From: Anniella stebbinsi
Taxonomy: Eukaryota; Chordata; Lepidosauria; Squamata; Anniellidae
Direction: 5' to 3'
DNA length: 64,000 bases
Assembly: GCA_029215795.1 (NCBI GenBank)
Contig: JARDYH010000005.1
Span: forward strand, 36,958,001-37,022,000
The stretch's first letter is position 1. Every line of letters begins with the position of its first letter. Below, in pieces: positions 11,889 through 23,500 of the stretch. The position numbers and the translations under genes are program-made. The notes under the pieces are model-generated. The model worked only from the letters and a program-made list of their open reading frames with translations, did not search any database and was not told where the DNA came from.

Positions 11889-11997
11889 TCAAGTTGTTAG
11901 TGTTGAATAATAATTCTTAATTATCAAGTTGATAAGTGTTTAATAATAATTCTTAATTATCAAGTTGATAAGTGTTTAATAATAATTCTTAATTATC
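11889..11997. repeat. 36-bp tandem repeat, about three copies
   Basis: A 36-bp unit starting aataataattcttaattatc repeats at 11906, 11942 and 11978 (the last one partial) without mismatch, with a degenerate partial copy before it. Perfect identity suggests recent expansion. Confidence 0.9.
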
Positions 11998-12250
11998 ATA
12001 ATCTTTTGAATAAATTCATCTCACTGAGTTTCTTTGACTGTGAAATGAGAATAGTTCTAGTTACTGGCACAAAAATGGCACGGCTTTATCATAAACCTTG
12101 TTGGGATTCTCTCTGTTGGGTCTAATAAGTCTTGTCTTATATACGTTTGTTGGAAGTAAATCCCACTGTTCATTGAGAATTACTTCCAAGGTTAGAGCTT
12201 GTAATCATATGCTGAAAAGATGATGATGATAATTCTTAGTGGGTATGCGC

Positions 12251-12292
<42 letters not shown>

Positions 12293-12300
12293 ATGTGTAT
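12251..12300. repeat. (AT)n(GT)n compound microsatellite
   Basis: Roughly 11 AT units followed by about 10 GT units and an imperfect tail. Confidence 0.95.
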
Positions 12301-12309
12301 AATATAGTG

Positions 12310-12552
12310 CTTAAGAGTATTCTGAGTTATTCACATACATTATTTTGTTTTGTTTACAACAGCTCTATAAGGTAGGACAGTATTATTCGTTATTGCTATT
12401 ATTATATTGCAGCTCCTAGGGTTGAGAGAGAGAGAGAGAGAAAAGCTTGCCTCAGGCAACCTACAGTTCATGGCAGAGGGGAGATTTGAACCAGGGACCT
12501 CTTGATTTGTAGTTCAGACACCAAGCTGCATGCTACACCACCTCTCCAAGGA
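12310..12552 (-). repeat. Ancient MIR-like SINE, minus strand
   Basis: Landmarks caacagctctataaggtagg, cctcaggcaacctacagt and gatttgaaccagggacctc in the order typical of MIR/CORE-SINE-like repeats; an (AG)n tract lies at 12425-12441. The family call is from memory of the consensus style. Confidence 0.5.
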
Positions 12553-14847
12553 GTACTTTGTTGCTAACGACCATGTGAAACCATAACACTACAGCTGCTA
12601 TTGTATTCCAGGTCTGTCTAAGGTGAAAGCTTTGTTTCTTATGAATGGTACTGATTATGCTTTGACAGGTAAAAAAATCTGTAATCATGATAAATGGATG
12701 TTTTGTCTTTGCTACTTAATGCTTGCCTTAAAGGTGTGGTGGCAGAGTTAGGAGAAATACGCTATCTCTTGTGTTACAGCTTTCTGTTTGAAATGACTTG
12801 GGCTCTATGTGCTTCAGCACCCATCACCTACTTGATTTCCCTTTATGATCTTGAGATCAGTCAAGAACCCTACCCATATGTCAAGAACCTATAGAGAGCT
12901 ATTCTTAGTAGCTGCTTTGAACCTGTAGAGTTGTGATCTCAAGATTCACCTAAACCATAAACATTATGCAGCAACCTTTCTAATTAATCTAGCTTTCAGT
13001 GGTCTGTGTTCCATCTGTATCAGGATGCCTTAGCCCATGATATTCAATATTTCTGTGAGATCTTATCCTTTTCACATTTTTTAGCAATATTACTGTATTA
13101 CTTTGGTCATGATAGGATGGGCTTAAAAACTGGAATGACCAGCAGCTATCAAGGTTCCAAACAAAAACTCTGCAACTAAAGTTAGCTGCAGTTTCCTGGA
13201 TTTTTAACTAAAGAGTAGAACAGCCTAGTGATTCATTTTTCTGTTTGAATCAAGCCCCTTGACTGAAATCCCTTGTCCTGGAAGTTATTCCTATTAGGAT
13301 GGGAAGGAAGCACCATGTATCATGTTCTCCTCAAAACATCTTCTATTCTGAAGCTTCCCATTGGTATATCTGCAACTACAATTACAGCAAGGATGGGGAA
13401 TCTCTCCCTTCAACCTGCCAACTTCTTCCCCAGGCCTCACCTGCTATGCTGGCAGAGAAAAGCTCTTTTCTCCCATCAGCAACTGATCAGAGATAAGAAC
13501 TTTCCCCAGATGCTCACTGAGAAAGATTAGAGAATTTGTGCCTTAGGCTCTAATGATCTGTGGTTCCTGTTGTGGAACTAAAGCACTTAGCCACAGATCT
13601 TGATATAAGTCACTATTTATAGTCGAAGGCAGCAGTGCCTAGCAGTTAACTATTTTTCCCAAGAGAACTACTAATGTCTATGAGATTGATTTAGCCAGGG
13701 AAAGCCTGTAATAGAATTAAAGGGCCACAGGTATTTGGCCTCCCACCCTGTGAGATGGAGGTTATGTGAGGTCAACTGCAGGGAAGAAGGCATAAAATGT
13801 CAGAGTGAGCTAAATGGCAGGTGATAGAGAAGGAAGCTGGGTTATTTCTCTGTTTTCTGTGGACTATTTCAATTTGAAATGTTTGTATGCCTGTCATTAC
13901 TAATGCCAGTCAAGTTGTGTTTCCGTACCACCTCTCAAAATATTAGTGTTGAGAAGTGGCATACACCTTTTACTTGTAAAGGTCAACTTTGTTTTTTCTT
14001 GGGAGGTGGGTGAAAGTGGAGCTGACTTCTGTGAATCTGTCTAGGAATATGCTGAGCAGGTAAACTCTTTTTTGTTTTGTTTTTGGTCTTCTTGCATGAA
14101 AGAATGATGAGAGAAGTGGGGTTTTAATCTTATCTCAGCAGAGTTGCTAGTTGATTGATTGTACGATAGTGGAACCTTAAACCCTTGCACTAGGAAGCAG
14201 CCTTTCCCCTTCAGATTAAAGCATTCATTCATTCACCCACCTGGAAGGTTCCGTAAATATCAGTCCTGCTGAATGCAATGTCATGGGTTTAGGGAGGCCT
14301 GTTGTTCTTTCCTGACACTGCAGGTAACAAGCAGGCCATGCCCAAAGACTGTACACGGCTGAGAGAAAGAGAGAAAGTTATGAGAGAGAAACTTTAGAAA
14401 CTACACTAGTAAAAAGTTGACCTAACATCTTACTACAGGACATCACTGGTAGTATTTTGCCTGTGTTGTTCATGTGGTACCTGTCGGTTCAGCTCTCTGA
14501 CCTAGCATGACTTGTAATCATTTTTGCAACTCTGGTATCAAGATCTCCTGCCACCATGCTGATGATCCAAACACAAATCTTATGTAGCAAGCTGAAGTTG
14601 GGCATGTCACCCCGTTAATCATGGAATTTTGTCAATTTAATTTGCCTATGAGTAAAGACAATAATTCTGGAATGAAAAGTATACTTTGTTTTTAGGTAAT
14701 GTGTACCATAACAGGCACTTTTGTGTGAGGGGAAAGGGGGAATGCATCTTTTAATATGGTGGTTACCATTTGCATTTTTTAAAATAAGTAGTTGTATTTA
14801 AAATAATTTGGTGTTTTTTAAACTGCTTGGTTAATTGGGGCACTTAA

Positions 14848-14935
14848 GGCTTTAATCCTATAGCCATTTACCTGGGAGTAAACCCCTTGAACTCAGTGCA
14901 ACTTGCTTTTGAATACATGTATGGGCTTGTATGTA
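14848..14935. repeat. Short dispersed repeat ('acctgggagtaaaccccttgaactcagt')
   Basis: Contains tcctatagccatttacctgggagtaa and actcagtgcaacttgctttt, matching 23108-23195 (inverted), 52010-52078 and weakly 12115-12195. Common in squamate DNA; no class assigned. Confidence 0.55.
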
Positions 14936-15299
14936 AACAGTTTTTAATTGTTGATCTTGCTAGTTAAACATGTTAGTTCTTGTTCACCATTTGGTAATCA
15001 CTGAGGAGGGTGAAGGATGAGGCCAAGTAAGATGCCCAAAGAGAAAGACATAGGTAGTAGGAGAACTCATATACTGCATGCACTCTCACACAGGCAAACC
15101 AGAGCAACTAAGAAAAAAGAAGGAAATATCAGCATGTTTGGGAAAATCCCAAGGTTTTCAGAGGTAGAAAAATATTTATGGAAAAATTCCTAAGGGGTCA
15201 CAAAATTCCCCAAACAGCCCAGTGAGGACTGAGTATGTTCAGTAGCCATAGAATGCTGTATCTGGGAAAGGTGGGCACAAAAAACCAGTCAGAAGCAAA

Positions 15300-15620
15300 A
15301 TTATTATTATTATTATTATTATTAATTACACTTATATACTGCCCCATAGCCGAAGCTCTCTGGACGGTTGACAAAAATTAAAAGATTGAACACTAAAAAG
15401 ACAATATACAAAATTTAAAACCATAAACATAAAACAGCTGACATTTAAAACATTTTAAACTGTTAAGCCTGGCCACAAAGTCAGTTAAAACCTCAACTTA
15501 AGCTGTTAAAATGCCTGGGAGAAAAGAAAAGTTTTGACCTGGTGCCGAAAAGATAACAATGTTGGCGCCAGGTGGGCCTCATCAGGGAGCTCATTCCATA
15601 ATGAAAAGGATTATCTAGAA
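15300..15620 (-). mobile_element. L2/CR1-type LINE 3' end, minus strand
   Basis: Starts with (TTA)n, then atatactgccccatagccgaagctctctgg. Read on the minus strand it gives gagctccctgatgaggcccacctggcgcc, the C-terminal coding end and 3' untranslated tail of an L2/CR1-like element. Only about 320 bp remains. Confidence 0.7.
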
Positions 15621-16499
15621 AAGAGACACGCATGGCAATACTGAATACCCCCTTTTTTCAGATCCCACTTGTGACATCCAATGTTGCATCTAAAAGCTAT
15701 TACAGAATTTTGGGAATCCCACTTGCTACAGCTTTGTTTTTCTTTTAAAGCAAACTCTTGCACTTGAGGTTATAGAGAAAATACGATGATGGTGATGATT
15801 CCTGTTATGAACATAACAAACAGAGAGGAATCAGGATAGGGATTCCAGTGGTCAGGGGATTCTGATAATCAGTGGGTATACAGCCTTGTTTGCTTCACAC
15901 TTGTCCATGTTTCCTTGCTCTTAGAGCAATCTGGCAGATACTAGATCATTATCCCACACATAATCTGTATCACTCATTTGTATGACCTGGGGGTAAGCAG
16001 GTTTAGTTGACTTCTAATTTACAAAAGACTTCTTGCCTGATCAACGGAGTTAATTCATAGTTCCCCAGGTGTAAGTGTCCATCTACAAGCATGCTTTAGA
16101 GAGCTTGGTCCCCTGCCTCTTGCTCTCTTGCTCTCTCACCTCACACACAGATCTGAGTACAACCTAAAATTCTGAAACATTTGTCTGAGAACACTGCAAA
16201 TTGTCTGAATCAAATTAAGCAAAACTGCCTAGTTATCATAATTTACTCCAGTTGTAGATTTTTGAGCTGCTTTATCTAAGCTATTGTTCTGTTTTTCTTT
16301 CCTATTTCTTTCACAGCTGTAATTTCTTAGTGGTCTGTAATAAACATGCATTAATACATGGAAGTTAAAAGGCATCAGAAGTTTTGTGGTCCAGTGTTTA
16401 GACTATTGAATTGTAAATTTAGAATATCGTGGTTTCCATCTCTGTCATTAAATTACTATGTGAAGTTGGACAGTCCCCTCAACTCTGTCTTCTTTATTA

Positions 16500-16905
16500 T
16501 TGGTATAATTAATATTGCATTTATAAACCACTATTTTCCTCCAAGGAACCTAAGATTGCTTATACAATCCCCCTCCTCCATTTTATCCTCGCAATTCTGT
16601 GAGGTAGGTTCCAGTGAGAGTCTATGGACCTGTTCAGATAACACGCTAAGCCCTTTTGCAGCAAATAGTGAGTGTGTTTAAACTGTGGTTATGTAGCTAC
16701 CATGGCTAGGAATGGTTCACATGACATGATAAGCCATAATGTTTAACTGACAATGCTTAACCAACATGGCTTAGCGTGTCATCTGAACACCGTCAATGAC
16801 AGGCCCAAAACCTCCCAGTGAACTTCATGACAGAGCGGGAACCAGAACTTAGATCTCCAAATTACAAACCAACATTTTAACAACTACGCCACACTGTCTC
16901 TCTAT
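16500..16905 (-). repeat. MIR-like SINE split by a MITE
   Basis: Left half has cgcaattctgtgaggtaggttccagtgagag; right half has gacaggcccaaaacctcccagtg and acttagatctcc. Together they form the same MIR-like repeat as 12310-12552, interrupted at 16628-16791. Confidence 0.5.
16628..16791. mobile_element. hAT-like MITE, 'cctgttcagataacacgctaagcc' family
   Basis: Left end ACCTGTTCAGATAACACGC, right end GCGTGTCATCTGAACACC. Candidate 8-bp flanks GTCTATGG / GTCAATGA agree at 6 of 8. Other copies: 22452-22650 and 28935-29150. Confidence 0.7.
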
Positions 16906-17617
16906 TAACTCTCAAAAACATTAAAGCAGTCAGTACAGATGTACAATGCTGATCCTAGCTGTGGTAAGTGTTTCTAATCATGTAACCCAACCCACAGATG
17001 TCGCTGAGCTGGTTTCCCCTATATTATTGGTGTCAGTAAATCACACATCAGTTCTGTGTTTCCCATGGCTGCAATTGTGTCTTAATGAAAAGGCTGTAGT
17101 TGCCCATCAGATAGTTAGGCCCATTGTCACACAACATTTTGCCTTCTAGACTATTGTTCCTGTGGAGAGATTACTATGTCAATTTGTTGAACAAATGGGG
17201 CAAATAGGAGAACTCCTTGCCCACATTCTTTGAAATGGAAATTATCTGAAGTGGAAGTTTCTTTCCCAGGATTGTTGGTATGTACTTCTCTTATCCATCT
17301 GGACACGTTTGCATGGGAAAATAATCCACTCAAATAATAATCCTCATAAAAATAATCTACTAGTGGGTAAGATGTGGTGTTATGTAGACCTTTTGATTCC
17401 ATAGTAAAAAAAAAGTGTATTGACTTTTCAATGAATTCCCATCATTACTGGGGCAGAGAACTTTATGTGAGAACCTTTGTTCTTCATTTGGGCTTCTGTG
17501 ATACAGGATTTGGCTGATGATGGCTTCCTTGGAAGGTGAAAGTAGCATGGGAAACTGGGAAGATGAGCCATCTTCCCTCCTCTTTCTCTTATCTTTTTGG
17601 GAATTGCTCTGTAAAGT

Positions 17618-17785
17618 TTTCATAAGAACATACAAAGAGCTATACTGGATCAGAGCAAGGGTCCATTTAGTCCAGCACTCTGTTCACATAGTGGCCAACC
17701 AGCTGTCAACCAGGAACCCACAAGCAGGACTCGGATGCAGCAGCACCCTCCCGCCCATGTTCCCCAGCAACTAGTACTGATACTT
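17618..17785 (+). repeat. Interspersed retroposon fragment
   Basis: cataagaacatacaaagagctatactggatcag, gtccagcactctgttcacatagtggccaaccagctg, aacccacaagcagg and gttccccagcaac in order: the clearest copy of this family in the window. Confidence 0.75.
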
Positions 17786-18235
17786 CAACCAAGTCGGAGG
17801 GGAAGAGCATGGCATTGCTGCATGAATGTTCAAAGTAATGCTGACACCTGCACCTTTGACAGTGGTCCACGAGCCAATTTAATTCTTATTGGCATTATTC
17901 TCATCCATAGTCTTTAACTTCTTACAGAACGACCGGAATCTGATGTCATATGTGCTTAGTTCTTTGAAAAAAAGAAGATCCCCAGTGGTAGCTGTTTGAG
18001 AGAATTTGTATGTAAATTTCTTCCAAAGAACAAAATTAAAGTGCATTAGCCTGCAAAGATAGGCCTATGGGAAACATACAGAGCTTTATTGGAATGAGCA
18101 TGTAAGAAGTGCTAAATGGAAATGTTAAGTACTTTTAATATTAAATGCTGGAGTGTGAAAGATGTATATTTGTAAAACAATCTGATGTTGTGCTGATGAA
18201 AGAACAAATAGTGTGGGATACAGCAGAAACATGGT

Positions 18236-18598
18236 GGGCTGGTTCACACATCCCAGCTGCCCAGAGTTTTAACAAACCTTGAGTAGCTATGAATGAGCAG
18301 CAGTGCACGGATTCCCAGCTGCTTGGCCACTCCCACTATGATAACTGGGTTATTTTATCATGGCGTTTGAATCCAGAACTCCATGGTTACCATGGATTCA
18401 AACTATGTGTGGTTTGCCCCCAACAATGCAGAGTTTGGGTTCTGACATCTTGATGAACTCTGGGATGAAATATCTCTGGGTTATTTATTGCAGCTGGGTG
18501 GCTGGTGAACAGCACACTCCCTTGCCTGTGTTGCAATTTCAACAACCCATGGTTAACAATCCATGGGTCGTTTATGACATGCGAACCAAGGTGTAGTG
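18236..18598. mobile_element. hAT-like MITE, palindromic
   Basis: Starts ggctggttcacacatccc and ends ttatgacatgcgaaccaagg; the interior holds inverted pairs such as gaactccatggttaccatgg. Non-coding. Confidence 0.55.
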
Positions 18599-18943
18599 AA
18601 CTGGAAGGCTATAGCTAATGTGCATGTCAAGTTTACAGTAATTAAGATGAGAAAATAACAATGCTTAACAACTTTGGCTAGAATGTACCCATTAGTTTGC
18701 ATTAATGCAGCCACAATCAGCTCATTTCTAGTAGACAAGTGTGGCCTTACCAGTTCAGTCTTCCACTCAGATGAATAACTAAAATGTTCAAAAAATGATT
18801 CAGCTTTTTAAAATAATGAAATGGATTAAGGAAACCATTCCACAGTTTTGCCACTGTGTTTTCAAGCACAAGGCCTAGAAATACCTTTTAATGAAAGCTG
18901 AAGTGCATAAGTGGGGATTGTGGAGGCAGAGAGAAGCATATGC

Positions 18944-20876
18944 CAGGGCCTCTGAGAGGAATTTTATCAGGGGGTACAAAGTTTATTTTGGGCCCCTTCC
19001 CTTCTCCATTAGTCATTCTGTTTTTATCCACTACTTTTTTATGCCATGAGTTGTATGTAGCCTGTAAGGTTAAAAAGGGTATGGAAGACGAGAGAGGGAT
19101 GGAGTGGAGCACTCTATTAATTTTCTGCATTTAAGGCCTTATGCTCTTATACTCCCTCCACTATAAATAAATATAAAAAGAGGATCAAGAGATAAGAAAG
19201 CACATTTGATTTGAACATCTTTGTTTATGAATCACTAATTTGATGGGATGAACTAGACCATGTTCTCCCAAGAAGAGTACAACATCGATGATGCGCTTTA
19301 AAAGGTTGTACCATTTCACAGCTTCAGTTTTGATTGACGCTTCTGAGATGATGTCAACTCCTGTCGCAGACAGCAGGTGCCTTTCTAGTTCTCGCCAACC
19401 TAGATAACATTCTCTGTGACTATTGCCTTTTTCATGTTTTGGGATCCTGTTGGAAAGTTTCCGCCACTTCCCATTGGAATCCCAGCCTTCAGCAGATACT
19501 AGTGCAGACTTAGACGCAGAAGTGCTAGTCGTGACTGTCTTGTGCCAAAACAATTGACATGGGAAGCAATATAAAGCTTGTTTCTGTTGACTCCAGACAA
19601 GCCAGTCTCTTACATGTAGTTCTCCATTAGTGCTTTGAAATTTCAGTATGCTTTCTGGGAAAACTTGATTGCAGGTGTCTTTTGGGAATGTTTCAGGCAG
19701 AGGGATGTGACCATTTGTAACATACTTTTCCATTTCCTTTTGAGATGGAAACTTGGTTGTGATACATCCAATGTCAAGGCCTACATTATGATTACTCCTC
19801 TCATCTTCCAAATTCATTTCCACATGCGTCTGTATGTCTGTTTCTTTCTGTTTTCCATTTCCATTTTCTGCATCTGCCCCGTCATCAAAATACTGTGCAT
19901 GATTACCCAAATCCACTGCTCCTTGTTTGGGGATGAGGATTCCAAAAGTTTCTTCTTGCTCCAATTCTATAGGTGAGTTCAATGAAAATCTTTTTGAAGT
20001 CGCACTTAATCCAAATTGAAATAGCGTTTGTTGAGCCCTTTTTTCATTTTCCACTCGTTCTTTCTTTTCTTTTCTGGGCTTCTGATTTGTGAGAATACAC
20101 TTTGGAGAGATGATTTTTAATTTATACTTTTATATGGAGGCTGTGCAATCCTTTTTTAAACTCCTTTCCCAGTTCTTTCACTCTGGAATCTGATTTGACT
20201 CCGTTTTTACTTTGGCGTTTGATTTACTCCTTTTTTACTGTGCTGTCTCTGTGCCCATGTGCCCTGCTTATAGGCCCTTCTCAGCCAGAGAAATGCAAGC
20301 CTCTTCTTAAATCTCAACAGACTTTATTGAACAACTTCTTTAACAAACAAGAAAGATTAGTAACTTACATTCTTCTATAAACTAAAGAAGTAATCTGGGG
20401 AAAAAACGAACACAGGATGTTGAATTAAAAAGGGTTAAGGCCTGTTTAAAAAAAAGAAGAGCTCTTAGCCAGGTCCTCTGGGCCTCTTACTTCTTTGCCC
20501 TCTAGGCCAAACTGAGGAGAAATCTCCTGCCCAAATGGAAGCCCCCACCAATCCACTCCAGACTGCTAGATCCCAGGCACAGCAGGCCTGGCCAGCAGAT
20601 CCCCGATCTATCTGCTCTAAAGAGCTGGGGCCTGAGGGCAATAGGGCCTTGACGTTGTTTTTGTAAACCGTAGTTTTTTTGTCTAATGAATAATATTATG
20701 GATCATAATTTCTACGAATTACGAGATATAAAACTATGTAGGCTTACATAAAATGTGAATGCTAGTCTTCACACAATATATGCAAACAATTTCCGAGGTC
20801 CCAGGAAATTTCCGGCCTTTCCCCTTTGGGGCTCCCTTTTTTAGCTTGGGCCCAGGCACCCCCCTCATGGGGTCTG
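18944..20876 (-). mobile_element. hAT transposon (TTF/ZMYM-like), internally deleted, copy 1
   Basis: Ends CAGGGCCTCTGAG and CTCATGGGGTCTG are inverted repeats with some mismatches. Flanks gcatatgc (18936-18943) and ccatatgc (20877-20884) are an 8-bp target duplication with one mismatch. Inside, on the minus strand, is the N-terminal part of a transposase (19185-20054). The catalytic part is gone, so the copy cannot move itself. A sister copy with a larger deletion lies at 39876-41121. Confidence 0.85.
19185..20054 (-). pseudogene. Truncated hAT-family transposase, N-terminal region with TTF-type zinc-finger segment
   Basis: 289-codon open frame. Residues about 1-120 are a low-conservation N-terminus (FQFGLSATSKRFSLNS). 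From about residue 140 comes the TTF-type block: VRDWLVWSQQ, YCFPCQLFWH, WRKLSNRIPKHEKGNSHREC, as in ZMYM1-like and other hAT transposases. The frame then runs into EAVKWYNLLKRIIDVVLFLGEHGL and stops; the RNase-H-like catalytic core and dimerisation tail are absent. The length is about a third of a full enzyme, so this is a dead or merely DNA-binding remnant. Confidence 0.75.
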
Positions 20877-22451
20877 CCATATGCTGTCGTCTCTTGACTG
20901 ATGTGATACTTCTATGTAACTAGTGCTTGGAAAACCATGGAACCTAAACATTAGATGTGGATAGATGTGAGGGGGATGGGATGGGACGTGTTTCACATTT
21001 CTAAGTAGTCTATGTGTTAATCTAAGATAGATGTAGGTAACTTGGGCCCTATGAGCAACAATGCAGTTCCGGCTGCCTTTCTTTGTACTTACCAAGGTGC
21101 CCTCCTCCTTCCACCTTTTAAAATTAACACATGTTCTTACAAGCAGCTGGGATTGCTTTGAAAAAAGGTTCTTTTAATAGTTGAAAGCTGTGGGTTCAAA
21201 GGAGTTGCCTTTGCCTTGTACTCAGTCTTTTGGGCAATTTACTGGACTTTTGCCACACTTGCCATGGCAGCCATTTTGTGGTGGTATCCAGGACAGTTAC
21301 TCAAATTGCCAAATATGCTCATGGGCCAAAAAGGCTGCCTACCCTGGTCTAAGATCTCTATAAATCGAGTCTCTTCTGTCTTAAGCACAGCTGTGATAGC
21401 AGATGCTGCACAAGGTGGGCTAAGGTGCAACAAAGCGTTTACATTAATACATTTGGAACAGTGATACAATGCCATGCAGATTTTCCTTTTCTGATTGCTT
21501 TCTCTCTGGTGTCTTCATTTGCACAGACTTCTGATTTTTCAGAAAGTTTTTCTGTGCCACAGCCAGAAGCCATTTAGTGTCAGCACAAACTAAGCACTGG
21601 GAAAACATTTTCCTTGGTGCCTAATGGGCTGCCAGTTTGATAGCTACATTAGCTGTTTGTTTACAAATACAAATGGTTTTCTTCCAGGCTTGCTTTTGAA
21701 ATGTTTCTAACAATCCAGACTCTTCCCCCTCCCCCTCCCCCTCCAAATGGTGGTTCATCTGACTAACTACTCTTTACAGCAGAAGTGGAAAACAAGAGGA
21801 AAAATAAGCTGTTGATCATGGAAACAATGGGTTGGGGGAAAACAGCAGAGTTTTTCTAGATCTTACTAAGTCGTCCCTTAACTCAGTAAGCTTTAAGGTG
21901 TTAATTATTGGCTGCCAGCAACTCTCAGTGCAAGGCTCGCCAAATATCCACGCCCCCCCTCCTCATTGAAATCCTTGGTTGGAAACGCATGCTGGCCCAC
22001 TGGCATTGGGAACTGGGTACTTGTGCTGCTATTTCCTCACTTGCTCCTTGCCTTAGCTTGGTATCTGGCTGGCTGGTAGCATATCTGATCAAAATTAAGG
22101 GCTGCTTGTCCCTCTCTCTGCCCATTGATACCTTTCTTTCTTCTCCACTACTCCTTTTTGCTGAGATCAAAACACACCACTTCTCTGTCATGTTGTGAGG
22201 AGGTGCAGTAATATGGTAGCTTAAATAAAAGTTTCCTGTAGTGTTAAGGGGGTTCACTATGTCTCATTAGCAACAGGGAGGTGGCCCATCTGTAATCTGT
22301 ATGGAGCGTTCATGCTTATGGGAGCTACTTATGGCCAGTGTGCGCATGCATATATCTCTATTATGAAGGCAGAACTGTATATCAAGAGTCAAATTTTTAT
22401 CAGTTCTACTTTTTAGTTAAAAACAATATCTGAGAGCTGATTCATGCACAT

Positions 22452-22650
22452 TGGGCCTGTTCAGATGACATGATAAGCCATGGTTAGGCCGCTAATCCTT
22501 TTGCAGCAAATAGTGAGCGAGCATTTTTAAACTGTGGTTATGTAGGCACCATGGTTAGGAATGGTTTACATGACATGCTAAGTCATGGTTCACACAACAC
22601 ACTAAGCCATAATGTTTAATTCAAACTGCTTAACCACCGTGGGAACAGGG
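22452..22650. mobile_element. hAT-like MITE, 'cctgttcagatgacatgataagcc' family
   Basis: Starts gggcctgttcagatgacat and ends cgtgggaacagggcc. Shares tttgcagcaaatagtgag and aaccatggtt-type inverted blocks with 16628-16791 and 28935-29150. Confidence 0.7.
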
Positions 22651-22699
22651 CCTATATTTTGGGTCTAACCAACAGAAATGATTGCTCACATGAGCAGTG

Positions 22700-22893
22700 T
22701 AACATTGGACATGCTGATTATATGATGTTTTTATGATGTTTTTATGATGTTTTATTGCTTTTTTAATAATTTGCCATGCTTTTAATCAGTTTTATGTATT
22801 TTATTGTGTTTTGTATTTACTGTTGTTCCCTGCCTCGATCCAAATGGAGAGGCGGGTAAAAAATAAATTTTATTATTATTATTAATAATAATA
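22700..22893 (+). mobile_element. L2-type LINE 3' tail, plus strand
   Basis: tgttccctgcctcgatccaaatggagaggcgggtaaaaaataaatttt followed by (ATT)n is the same 3' terminus as the L2 at 5713-7163. Only about 190 bp remains. Confidence 0.8.
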
Positions 22894-23107
22894 ATTACAG
22901 TATCGGCTAAAGTTTTGTGTATGTGGAATTGCTTGTGGGATTACCCTGATCACAGTGGAAATCTTTTTTCATGGAACTTTGTATATGTATATCAATAAAT
23001 ATTAGATGCTTTAATAAAGGTTGGGAGCTCTCTGAGGTAGGGCAGGACTATGTGTTGACAAAATCTTGGTATGAGAAACAATTTGCATTCAATTCTATAT
23101 ATTTCCT

Positions 23108-23195
23108 GACAGTGCACTCCTATACATTTTTATTCAGAAGTAAGCCACATTGGGTTGAATGGGACTTACTCCCAGGTGAGTATAGGATTTCAGTG
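23108..23195. repeat. Short dispersed repeat ('gaatgggacttactcccaggtgagta')
   Basis: cactcctatacatt, cagaagtaagccacattg and gggacttactcccagg form an imperfect palindrome shared with 14848-14935 and 52010-52078. Confidence 0.6.
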
Positions 23196-23288
23196 TGAAT
23201 ATCTGAAACCCATGAATCTGCAATCATGTGGGTGAAGAAGCCACTATGACCTTCCTTAGAAATAGCATCATCTGCCTTCCCTCTAAAC

Positions 23289-23500
23289 CAGGGGTGCACA
23301 GCCTGTGGCCCCCATCACTGCTGAATCCCCCACGCCAATTCCCCACAAATTTCAGTCATATTGCTCTTTCTTCGCTGTTGCTAGCAGTGAGGAAAGAGTG
23401 ATCTGAATCAAGATTGCTTCAGGAGGATGTGGAGAGAAGGAAGGAGGATTTTTGAGATGTGCTTTTGTATATGTGGTACTGAAAAGGTTGTGCACCCCTA
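23289..23500. mobile_element. hAT-like MITE, 212 bp
   Basis: Left end CAGGGGTGCACAGCCT, right end AGGTTGTGCACCCCTA are inverted copies. Flanks ctctaaac / gactaaat share five of eight bases. Confidence 0.7.
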
